The notes under the pieces were generated by a model. It made no database searches and was not told the origin of the DNA. It saw nothing but the letters and a program-made list of their open reading frames with translations. Source: BJHL01 sp040378885 (GTDB lineage: Bacteria > Planctomycetota > Phycisphaerae > Phycisphaerales > UBA1924). From it: a stretch of DNA of 64,000 bases. Position 1 is the stretch's first letter. Each line of letters starts with the position of its first letter. Shown here one piece after another: positions 57,522 to 64,000 of the stretch. The stretch covers positions 1 through 64,000 of the forward strand of contig JBKDAN010000050.1 in assembly GCA_046316615.1 (NCBI GenBank), written 5' to 3'. A program made the translations under genes and the position numbers.

Positions 57522-60194
57522 ATGCCGAACTTGCTCCGGTCGGTTGGTGTCGTTGTCGCCATCGTCAACGCGTCGATCATACTCGCCCCGCGCGCGCTTG
57601 CGCAGACCTGCGACTCCATCGACCTCAACCGCAACGGCGTCTATCCCGAAGACCAGGACGTCATTGACTTCTTCAACGCGCTCGCCGGGGCTCCTTGCGG
57701 CGATGTCTGCAATCCCTGCGATCTCGACGTCAACAACAACAACGTCTTCCCCGAAGATCAGGACGTCATCGACTTCTTCCTCCTTCTCGCAGGCGGTCTG
57801 CCCACCTCCTGCCCCGACGGACCTGCCGTCCCCCGCCGCCATCCGGCTGTTCCCAGCGCATTCAACCATTACATCGCCGCTGACGGCGTTCGCACCTTCA
57901 GCAGCGGCACCTACGCCACCGGCGCAACCACCACCGACTACGGCCTGTTCATGCCACCGCTCGACTGCGAAGGATGGGCCGTTGATCCGAACACCGCCGC
58001 CCCCGCCTTCACCGTGCACGTCGATTCCTCATCCGACGATCCCAGCACGCCTGACGGTTCGATCGATCGCCCCTACCGCAGCATCGCGTGCGCGTTCGTC
58101 GCGGTGCGGGGTGGCTCCAACTACCCCGCTCTTGCCCGCAAAATTCGTGTCCGCCGCGGCACCGTCTACTTCGAAACCATCGGCCAGCAACAGCCCGGCG
58201 GCGACAGCAATGTCTGCGTGCCCGGGTACACGTGGGACGTACCCAGCGGCGCGGGGCCCGATCGTCCCGTGATCGTCGAGCCTTACGGCGAGCCCCCCAC
58301 CAACGACTTTGACCTGCGTGTCTCGCCCGGCAACTCGCGGTTTGTCCTCGTCGCCAGCAACGCCACGCCGACCATTCCGGGCGTCTTTTTCCGTGGAGGC
58401 GGCAGCGACTTCTGGATTCGCGGTGCTGAGATTGTCAGCGAAAGCGAATGGAATTTTGGCCAAGGCTCGCCGCCCAACATCACCACACCCCCTGTCGCCG
58501 GCGTGCAACTCAGCAACGTCAATCGCGTCTACATCGAGGACTGCTACATCCACGGCTTCCAATACGCCTTGCGCGTCGACGCGACGACGGCTCCGCAGCC
58601 TTTCAACACTGTCACGCTCCATCGCTGCATTCTTGCAGATTCCTACGGCACCGACGATCCGGGTGGCCAGAGCTCGGGCATCTTCTCCAACCGCACCAGC
58701 ATGCTGGTTTCCGAGTGCATTCTCATCGATACCGGCTGGAGCTCGCGCTGGCAGCCCGGCATTTCGGGCCTCTTGCCCAACACGCTTGGCATGGGCAGCG
58801 ATCGCAATCACGGCATCTACTGGTCCTTCAACATGGACCGCTCGCTCATCCTCAACACGCTGGTGATTCGCCCTTCTTTCGCTGCCGCACAGATGCGTGC
58901 CAATGACAACTCTGTGTGGAACAGCGCCGTGCTCGACGGCCCCGCTGCCTTCCGCGGTGGCCACGCCCAGGGCGACAACGGCCCGCCCGAAGGCGGCGCG
59001 GAACTCGATGGCCTCACTTTCGGCTCGTGCGGCGGCACACGTCCATACGACGAACTGGGCCCCGCCGGCACTGATTGGTCTGGCGCGTGGCCGGAAGGTT
59101 TTGGCTGGCGCGGCCAGATGGCCTGGTCGGTCGCACTGGGCGCGGCAGATGTCTACGCCCGCGGTGCAGAAGGCAATCCTGCCGGTGTCCCAGGACCGCT
59201 CGAACGCGGCATGGGCTTTGGCGCGACCCTCAGCGACGGTGGCCGCATCTACCGCTGCATCGCGGCAAGCAACGCTCCACGCGGACTGACAGAAGAAGAC
59301 CCGGGCGAGAACTTCTTTGAAAGTACTGGCGCATCCCGCGGAGCGTTTGGCGGCATCTTCTGCGAGTACGGCAACGCCGCGTACTTCCGCCCAAGTCAGG
59401 TTGCCGAGACAGAAACTCAGGAACTCGAACGCCTCTGGTCCACCGAATGGGCCCAGATCAACCGTCCGCTCACTATCTCCGACTGCATTATCTATGACTG
59501 GATCGGCGCAGGCGGCGGCTCGCCGGGCGTGCAGATCATGATGGGTTCCGATCGCAACGTGCGCACGCTTACCAACGCGTGCGTGGAGTATCCGCGCCGC
59601 ATCTTCTCGATTCCCGAGCAGTGGACACTGCGCAACATCGCCGTGCGCCAGCGTGGTGCAAGCAGCCGCTTCTTCGCAGCCTACGGGTTGCTGGGCACCG
59701 CATCACCGCTGGACTTCTACGCGCCCAACCTCACTTCGCTCCGCGTCGGAGGTATGTTCGAGAACGTCCGCTTCAACACCACCAGCGCCAACAACAGCGC
59801 TTCAGGCGGGATCTATCGCGACATGATCAACGGCGCCGTCGCCACCTTCGACCAGTTCCGCGCCTCAACCGGTCAGCCTTCGGGCCTGGGGCGAGGCGTG
59901 TTACAGACCACCAACGACAGTGAAGGCTCCCTCACGTGGCCCCCTCGCTTCAGCGGCCCCATCGGCACGGTCAACATCACCGGCTACATGAACGAAATGG
60001 GCCTGCTCGATCCTGACAACGATATTGAGGGCGAACTTGCAGACTTCGCCGCTCTCGCACGTCGCATGAGTCGCTACCGCGGGCCATACATCAACAACGC
60101 CGGAGCCGACAACTGGGATGAACGCTTCACCGCGCCGAACATCAACGCCTGGGTGCGTACCAAATTCGGCTGGAGCGCCCAGCCCGCCGACTGA
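57522..60194 (+). CDS. Secreted beta-helix-type protein with N-terminal dockerin-like modules
   Basis: 890 residues from the ATG at 57522 (AGAGAGG upstream). Signal peptide to about 29. Two dockerin-like units come immediately after, at 30-59 (CDSIDLNRNGVYPEDQD - DFFNALAG) and 66-97 (CDLDVNNNNVFPEDQD - DFFLLLAG), whereas such modules usually sit at the C-terminus. The remaining 780 residues resemble right-handed beta-helix surface proteins: DGSIDRPYRSIACAFVAVRGGSNYPALARKIRVRRGTVYFET, VYIEDCYIHGFQYALRVDATT, VTLHRCILADSYG. Such folds often bind or cut polysaccharides. No catalytic residue set is recognised. GC3-biased. Confidence 0.78.
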   Translation: MPNLLRSVGVVVAIVNASIILAPRALAQTCDSIDLNRNGVYPEDQDVIDFFNALAGAPCGDVCNPCDLDVNNNNVFPEDQDVIDFFLLLAGGLPTSCPDGPAVPRRHPAVPSAFNHYIAADGVRTFSSGTYATGATTTDYGLFMPPLDCEGWAVDPNTAAPAFTVHVDSSSDDPSTPDGSIDRPYRSIACAFVAVRGGSNYPALARKIRVRRGTVYFETIGQQQPGGDSNVCVPGYTWDVPSGAGPDRPVIVEPYGEPPTNDFDLRVSPGNSRFVLVASNATPTIPGVFFRGGGSDFWIRGAEIVSESEWNFGQGSPPNITTPPVAGVQLSNVNRVYIEDCYIHGFQYALRVDATTAPQPFNTVTLHRCILADSYGTDDPGGQSSGIFSNRTSMLVSECILIDTGWSSRWQPGISGLLPNTLGMGSDRNHGIYWSFNMDRSLILNTLVIRPSFAAAQMRANDNSVWNSAVLDGPAAFRGGHAQGDNGPPEGGAELDGLTFGSCGGTRPYDELGPAGTDWSGAWPEGFGWRGQMAWSVALGAADVYARGAEGNPAGVPGPLERGMGFGATLSDGGRIYRCIAASNAPRGLTEEDPGENFFESTGASRGAFGGIFCEYGNAAYFRPSQVAETETQELERLWSTEWAQINRPLTISDCIIYDWIGAGGGSPGVQIMMGSDRNVRTLTNACVEYPRRIFSIPEQWTLRNIAVRQRGASSRFFAAYGLLGTASPLDFYAPNLTSLRVGGMFENVRFNTTSANNSASGGIYRDMINGAVATFDQFRASTGQPSGLGRGVLQTTNDSEGSLTWPPRFSGPIGTVNITGYMNEMGLLDPDNDIEGELADFAALARRMSRYRGPYINNAGADNWDERFTAPNINAWVRTKFGWSAQPAD

Positions 60195-60199
60195 ACGGT

Positions 60200-60793
60200 T
60201 CACCGCGGCCACAGCCACGCAAACATCGCGCCGGTCACCAGTCCGTACGCCACACCGTCAACAAGCATGAGCGCCAGGGCTCGCGTCTTCTGCCCAAACC
60301 ACACGCCGTGGACGAGTGGCGAGAACGCGTACGCCGCCACGCCCGCCGTCGCGCAGAACTGAAACACACGCACGAACGAAACCGCGCCGCCATCACTCGG
60401 CTTGACGGGCAACGCCAGCGCAGCGATATACGCAATCAATACCGAAACCGCGAAGTACAACGACACCGACACGAGCATGTTCCGCCCCATGCGCCGCCCA
60501 TCGGGCTTTGGGAACACGGTCAAGGTCCCGCACGGACCTTCCAGAAACTTCGCCTGCTGCACCTGCTTGTCGCCGCCGCAGTTCTTCACATGCGGAAAGA
60601 GATACACGCCCGGCCCCACCCCCGCCGCCCGCAGCTTCGCAGCAACATCCGTCTCCACATCACCGGGCATCGGTCCGTAGTCGCCCTCATGATGGTTGAT
60701 CGCCATCCAAAAGACTGCCGACACAACCCACACACCAACCGCCGAAGCGACGATCGGCAACCACAGCGACACCAGAGATTGCATCACCGACAT
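60200..60793 (-). CDS. Membrane protein of DUF1761 type, 197 aa
   Basis: ATG at 60793 with AAGGAG upstream. Four hydrophobic segments: WLPIVASAVGVWVVSAVFWMAI near the N-terminus, LVSVSLYFAVSVLIAYIAALAL, FQFCATAGVAAYAFSPLVHGVWF and LALMLVDGVAYGLVTGAMFAWLW. The first helix, with WMAINHHEGDYGPMPG, followed later by VWFGQKTRALALMLVDGVAYGLVTG, resembles the DUF1761 family. Between lies a soluble part VGPGVYLFPHVKNCGGDKQVQQAKFLEGPCGTLTVFP with two cysteines. Function unknown. Convergent with the beta-helix gene, divergent from the DUF5684 gene. Confidence 0.66.
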   Translation of the reverse strand: MSVMQSLVSLWLPIVASAVGVWVVSAVFWMAINHHEGDYGPMPGDVETDVAAKLRAAGVGPGVYLFPHVKNCGGDKQVQQAKFLEGPCGTLTVFPKPDGRRMGRNMLVSVSLYFAVSVLIAYIAALALPVKPSDGGAVSFVRVFQFCATAGVAAYAFSPLVHGVWFGQKTRALALMLVDGVAYGLVTGAMFAWLWPR

Positions 60794-60834
60794 GATCCAC
60801 TCCTTGAAACGCTGCTCGCATGCTACCGAAATTC

Positions 60835-60843
60835 TGGTATGAT
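60835..60843 (+). promoter_or_regulatory. Extended -10 promoter candidate
   Basis: TG-G-TATGAT. No -35 element at proper distance. About 110 bases before the strong GGAGG ribosome site at 60943-60947. Confidence 0.4.
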
Positions 60844-60955
60844 CGAGCCCCCCGACTGTGCGAAACTCGCGCGAAAAGGGGACTCGGACGTGGTACCGGG
60901 CCGAAGGAACTGGGAACCGTTCGCGCTGTCCGCGCGAGCAACGGAGGGAAAGAGC

Positions 60956-60985
60956 ATGTTCAACTTCTTCACACTTGCCCAGTAG
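60956..60985 (+). other. Start region of the DUF5684-like gene, closed by in-frame amber
   Basis: GGAGGGAAAGAGC stands right before ATG 60956, the best ribosome site in the neighbourhood. The frame reads MFNFFTLAQ, then TAG at 60983-60985, and continues in phase as NQGGDVVAGIVGIVLM into the membrane protein below. Without the stop it would be the natural N-terminus of the family. Confidence 0.65.
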
Positions 60986-61030
60986 AATCAAGGCGGCGAC
61001 GTCGTCGCTGGTATTGTCGGCATCGTACTG

Positions 61031-61375
61031 ATGCTCCTCTGGATCGCTCTCATCGTCCTCGTCATTGCAGGAAGTTGGAAGGTCTTCGCCAAAGCTGGCC
61101 AGCCGGGTTGGGCGGTCCTCGTTCCGATCTTCAACACATACACCCTGCTCAAGATCGTCGGCCGCCCGTGGTGGTGGTTGCTGCTGCTGTTCATCCCCTT
61201 CGTCAACTTCATCATCGCAATCATCGTCGCGCTTGATGTCGCCAAGTCGTTCGGCCGCGGAATCGGCTTCGGTCTGGGGCTCGCATTCCTTACGCCGATC
61301 TTCGTTTGCATCCTCGGCTTCGGCAGCGACAAGTACGTCGGTCCCGCTGCCGCCATGGGCGGTAACCCCGCATGA
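61031..61375 (+). CDS. DUF5684-type membrane protein (N-terminus interrupted by TAG)
   Basis: 114 residues counted from the ATG at 61031, which has no ribosome site of its own. Three helices: MLLWIALIVLVIAGSWKVFAKAG, WWWLLLLFIPFVNFIIAIIVALDVAKSFG and GIGFGLGLAFLTPIFVCILGFGSDKY. The AGQPGWAVLVPIFNTYTLLKIVGRPWWW signature is that of the DUF5684/signal-peptidase-linked membrane family. The true start is probably ATG 60956, cut off by an in-frame TAG. Inner membrane. Its stop overlaps the next start (ATGA). Confidence 0.72.
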   Translation: MLLWIALIVLVIAGSWKVFAKAGQPGWAVLVPIFNTYTLLKIVGRPWWWLLLLFIPFVNFIIAIIVALDVAKSFGRGIGFGLGLAFLTPIFVCILGFGSDKYVGPAAAMGGNPA

Positions 61376-62001
61376 GCTCGGGCGGTCTTCCACCGCCGAT
61401 GGTGCTGCAAAGCCTGCTCACCTGTCCGCGCTGCGGCTACGACCTGAGCGGCACTGCTGTCACGTTGCCATGCCCCGAGTGTGGCCAGCCCAATGGCGCA
61501 TGCGTGCAACTCGCCGGCACGCCCAATCGACTCGGCGGCAAGGCGCACCGCCGTGTCGCCCGCGTCCTCGTTGTGATCGGCACATGGCTTGGACTCCAGA
61601 TCGTCTTCATTATGTGGTTCCGCGTCTCGATGCTGACCGGCTTGCTCGTGCTTGCCGTCTTCGCGCTGGGCATCGTGTGGCTCATGGTCTCCAGCCCGCG
61701 CGAACGCCGCGCGGCGGAGAAATTCCTCTTCGTTCCTGGCTTTATCGTGCGTCTGCCGCTCCTTGCTGATACCGGTGTCTTCAGCGACGCTCTTCGCATC
61801 CCTCTTGAAGCTGGAGACACGCTCCGCCTCAAGCCAGTTGGCACCAAATGGGCCCGCATCTGCCTCCAACGCCAAGGCGGCTCCACGCCCTTTGACGCCG
61901 GCTTTCTCGTCGATGTCGAGTCCCTCCCTGAGCTCGCTCGCTCCCTGCAAGAAGTGCAAGGCCCCACGATCAGCGTGGTCGTCGATGCTGTGCCGCGTTG
62001 A
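61372..62001 (+). CDS. Zinc-ribbon membrane protein (CxxCGYDLSG type)
   Basis: 209 residues; its start overlaps the preceding stop by four bases, so translation is probably coupled. The N-terminus has LTCPRCGYDLSGTAVTLPCPECGQP, a two-CxxC ribbon like that at 40704. Then RRVARVLVVIGTWLGLQIVFIMWF and MLTGLLVLAVFALGIVWLMV form two membrane helices, followed by a soluble domain with PLLADTGVFSDALRIPLEAGDTLRLKPVGTKWARICLQRQGGSTPFDAGFLVDVESL. Function unknown. Confidence 0.75.
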   Translation: MSSGGLPPPMVLQSLLTCPRCGYDLSGTAVTLPCPECGQPNGACVQLAGTPNRLGGKAHRRVARVLVVIGTWLGLQIVFIMWFRVSMLTGLLVLAVFALGIVWLMVSSPRERRAAEKFLFVPGFIVRLPLLADTGVFSDALRIPLEAGDTLRLKPVGTKWARICLQRQGGSTPFDAGFLVDVESLPELARSLQEVQGPTISVVVDAVPR

Positions 62002-62219
62002 TCGCGGTCCGTGGCGAATGTCTGTTCGACAGTTCGCATTACACGCATCTTTCATGCTGTTCTCATGTTGCGCCATGATGCTGTCTCCGGTGTCGTCGTC
62101 CGTGGCGTGCTGATGTTCGCCCCCTATCACGCGTCGCGGCGACACACCTCTTGATCTACTTGCCGTCACCCGGTCTGCAATCCATCCGCGTGACGCGCCC
62201 CAACCGGAGGAGACGTGTC

Positions 62220-62765
62220 ATGACAACAGACGCTCCCAATGCCGATCGGCACGCCACGACTACCGCCAACGTGGATGCAACGGTGTCAGCTGAGTCGCGA
62301 GAGAAAGCTCGGAGCGTCGTGTCACCCGTTGATGAACCGATCGCGCTAACGACACCTCCTCCCGTGCCGGCACAGGGAGCTGCAGTTGAGCATCAAGCAG
62401 ATGTTGCAACAGCCACGAACGCCGTGACCGTCATGCCAGGCAACTCCACGCGCAATGCTGACGAGATTCAATCCGTCAGTCCAGAAGGCCGCCCCGCCGA
62501 TCCCAAAGTCGGCCCGGCAGGTATCCGCGGAATCATGGTCGCGATGGTCGTCGCGGTTCTCGCCGCGTGCAGTATCGCCACGATTTGGGTTGGTTGGTAC
62601 GCGTTGCCCATCGCCGGCTTCATCATCGCGATCATCTGCATCAACCCCGCTTTGTGGGCTGCGCGAGATCGCGCTCATGATCGCCGACGAGTCATCAAAC
62701 ATCGCATCGACGATGGCGAGCTCGTCGCCACAAGCAACAACGGGCACCCCAAGGTGCAACGCTGA
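62220..62765 (+). CDS. Hypothetical protein with disordered N-terminus and two membrane helices
   Basis: 181 residues from the ATG at 62220, set by GGAGGAGA upstream. The first 95 residues are low-complexity, rich in Thr, Ala, Val and Pro. Two helices follow: GIMVAMVVAVLAACSIATIWVGWY and ALPIAGFIIAIICINPALWA, then a short basic tail. No known family; could be an anchor. A terminator follows. Confidence 0.62.
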   Translation: MTTDAPNADRHATTTANVDATVSAESREKARSVVSPVDEPIALTTPPPVPAQGAAVEHQADVATATNAVTVMPGNSTRNADEIQSVSPEGRPADPKVGPAGIRGIMVAMVVAVLAACSIATIWVGWYALPIAGFIIAIICINPALWAARDRAHDRRRVIKHRIDDGELVATSNNGHPKVQR

Positions 62766-62828
62766 GTCATGTAGCGCTGAGGCTATGCGCCGCTGACGTT
62801 CGCGCCACACGCCTCACACGCTGCACAA

Positions 62829-62856
62829 GGCCGCTCTTCGAGAGCGGCCATTTTTA
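62829..62856 (+). terminator. Rho-independent terminator
   Basis: Stem GGCCGCTCT/AGAGCGGCC (62829-62849) with a TCG loop, followed by ATTTTTATT. Confidence 0.92.
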
Positions 62857-62999
62857 TTGACACGCCGCGCGAACACGTATGAACCTCGATTCACCGCGAG
62901 TTCACTCCCCGCTCGCACGCAATCTCCACGATGCAGTGTCGGTCGCATGAGCTCCCTCGTCGCGAAGTCCGTCGCCGACATCACATAAGGAAGTCACCC

Positions 63000-63674
63000 A
63001 TGGCACACGCCACAATCTCTCGTTATGTCGCGCCCGCGCTTCTCATCGTCGCTGCTGGCACCGCCCTCACCACCTTGAGCAACTTGTCGCAGGCTCAGTC
63101 GCAGCCCGGCACGCCCAGTCAGACGCAACCCGATCAACGCGATCGTCAGGATCGCAACAACCAAGATCGCACCCGCGACAACCAGAATCAACCCGGTGAT
63201 CGAAGCGATCCCAATCGCGACGACCCCAACCGCAACGACGATCGCGATGGCATGACCAACGAAGATGACGACTTCTTCTGGCGCGATGACCGCGGCAACG
63301 AACGCGACGGCGTGAGTCGCAACGGATATCAGTCGCCCTTCACTTTCCTGAGCCCCCAGAGCGAAACCGCATTCAGCGAACGCCGCCAGCGGCTTGCCCG
63401 CATGGAAGAGCGTCTGACCGAACGCACAGACGAAATGATCCGCCGCCTTGGTGACATCCGCCAGATGGAACCCGCTCGCCGCGACGATGCGATTCTCGAC
63501 CTCATGCAGCAAGTGCTGCTCGATCAGCGCCGACTCATGCTGTATCTGCGTCAGTCTCGCAGCACTTGGGCTGGCGACATGACCGACATGAACGGCACCT
63601 CGAACAACCCCAACAACCAGCAGCGACCCGGTAGCACGACGCCCGTTCGTCCGGGCAACAACGGCAACCGCTGA
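63000..63674 (+). CDS. Exported Asp/Asn/Arg-rich protein with coiled-coil core
   Basis: 224 residues from the ATG at 63000 (AAGGAAG upstream). Signal peptide to about LSQAQ. Residues 35-100 are a low-complexity run of Gln, Asp, Arg, Asn and Pro (for example NRDDPNRNDDRDGMTNEDDD). A helical core follows: SETAFSERRQRLARMEERLTERTDEMIRRLGDI and RDDAILDLMQQVLLDQRRLMLYLRQSR, then an Asn/Pro/Gly-rich end. It looks like a periplasmic or secreted linker-type protein; no known domain. GC-rich codons throughout. Confidence 0.7.
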   Translation: MAHATISRYVAPALLIVAAGTALTTLSNLSQAQSQPGTPSQTQPDQRDRQDRNNQDRTRDNQNQPGDRSDPNRDDPNRNDDRDGMTNEDDDFFWRDDRGNERDGVSRNGYQSPFTFLSPQSETAFSERRQRLARMEERLTERTDEMIRRLGDIRQMEPARRDDAILDLMQQVLLDQRRLMLYLRQSRSTWAGDMTDMNGTSNNPNNQQRPGSTTPVRPGNNGNR

Positions 63675-63762
63675 TCGTCCAATCAACCACTTTCCCCGCC
63701 CGGACAGTTTGCCGCGAAAGCGCCAATCTGCCCGGGCTTTCGCATGCACCAACAATCTCGGC

Positions 63763-64000
63763 ATGGCGTCGATCGCTCCGCAGGTATACATCCCGTCGCG
63801 CAAGGCGCTGCGTGACTGGCTGCAACAGCATCACGCCTCGCACGGCCCGATTTGGCTTGTCTACGACAAAGCTACCAAGTCCGCGCCATGCAAGCTCACC
63901 TACGACGACATTGTCGAGGAAGCTCTCTGCTTCGGCTGGATCGACTCAGTTGCAGGCCGCGTGAGTGAAACACAAAGCAAACTCTACTTCTCGCCGCGCA
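63763..64000 (+). CDS. YdeI/OmpD-associated family protein (3' end outside window)
   Basis: The first 79 residues are present and the gene runs off the right edge. The N-terminus SRKALRDWLQQHHASHGPIWLVYDKATK, then CKLTYDDIVEEALCFGWIDSVAG, are the opening blocks of the YdeI/OmpD-associated family (W...W-L-x2-H...G-x-W-L-x-Y...Y-D-x2-VEEALCFGWID). Biochemical role unclear; some members protect against bacteriocins or peptides (family knowledge). No signal peptide. Confidence 0.88.
   Translation, partial: MASIAPQVYIPSRKALRDWLQQHHASHGPIWLVYDKATKSAPCKLTYDDIVEEALCFGWIDSVAGRVSETQSKLYFSPR

Overview
The window reads as an ordinary chromosomal stretch of a Planctomycetota bacterium, most likely of the class Phycisphaerae (inference). 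The grounds are high GC content; exported proteins carrying an aspartate/asparagine-rich dockerin-like module (DFNNNGVFPEDQD followed by DFFNVLAG); a C-terminal PAPGS/TM/RRRR sorting-type tail; several small membrane proteins with a CxxCxYDxxG...CPECG zinc ribbon; an EF-P of the PGNLRAF type; and a signal peptidase I with a very large insertion. I found no prophage, transposase, CRISPR array or rRNA operon.

Layout. 1-9 kb: the end of purD, a PEP-CTERM-like exported protein, a VOC protein, tRNA-fMet(CAT), a PrxQ-type peroxiredoxin, a DUF1566 protein, an autoregulated-looking marR gene, a DHFR/RibD-like reductase, an MDR oxidoreductase and yajQ. This part also holds three copies of a 77-bp intergenic element, two of which end in plus-strand terminators although no plus-strand protein gene precedes them. 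9-17 kb: an orphan nuoF, a YadA-head-like repeat protein, a lipoprotein, a Bax-inhibitor-1-like membrane protein and an exported helical protein whose signal peptide is split by a frame break at a T7 run. 17-22 kb: a lone response regulator, then a minus-strand operon with only the membrane part of the F-type ATP synthase plus delta (atpZ-like, a membrane protein, atpB, atpE, atpF, atpH). Alpha, gamma, beta and epsilon are absent. tRNA-Arg(CCG) lies upstream.

22-36 kb: a bacterial PH-domain protein, aroK, efp, an M16 peptidase, a TPR/SPINDLY-type glycosyltransferase, an orphan two-domain ABC permease, nth, glycerate 2-kinase and hisS. 36-45 kb: signal peptidase I with a ~280-residue insertion, a RicT/PSP1 protein with an Arg/Gly-rich tail, a cluster of small exported proteins, a zinc-ribbon membrane protein, an S9 peptidase lipoprotein and a thioredoxin-fold lipoprotein.

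45-64 kb is dominated by secretion and cell-surface genes. There is a GH57-like protein with a CBM25-like domain and two dockerin-like modules, a protein with six tandem PPC-like domains and two dockerin-like modules, a secretin with a TPR and a Q/N-rich tail, a class V aminotransferase, a small lipoprotein, and a beta-helix-type protein whose dockerin-like modules sit at the N-terminus. Smaller membrane and exported proteins follow, including a DUF5684-type gene whose well-placed start is followed by an in-frame amber codon. A YdeI-like gene runs off the right edge.

The genes do not form one pathway. The coherent units are the F0/delta operon, the secretion set (signal peptidase, secretin, many exported substrates) and the dockerin-like proteins. 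The observations most worth checking are the three-copy terminator-linked element, the marR operator overlapping a leaderless promoter, the two frame or stop interruptions, and the split ATP synthase locus.
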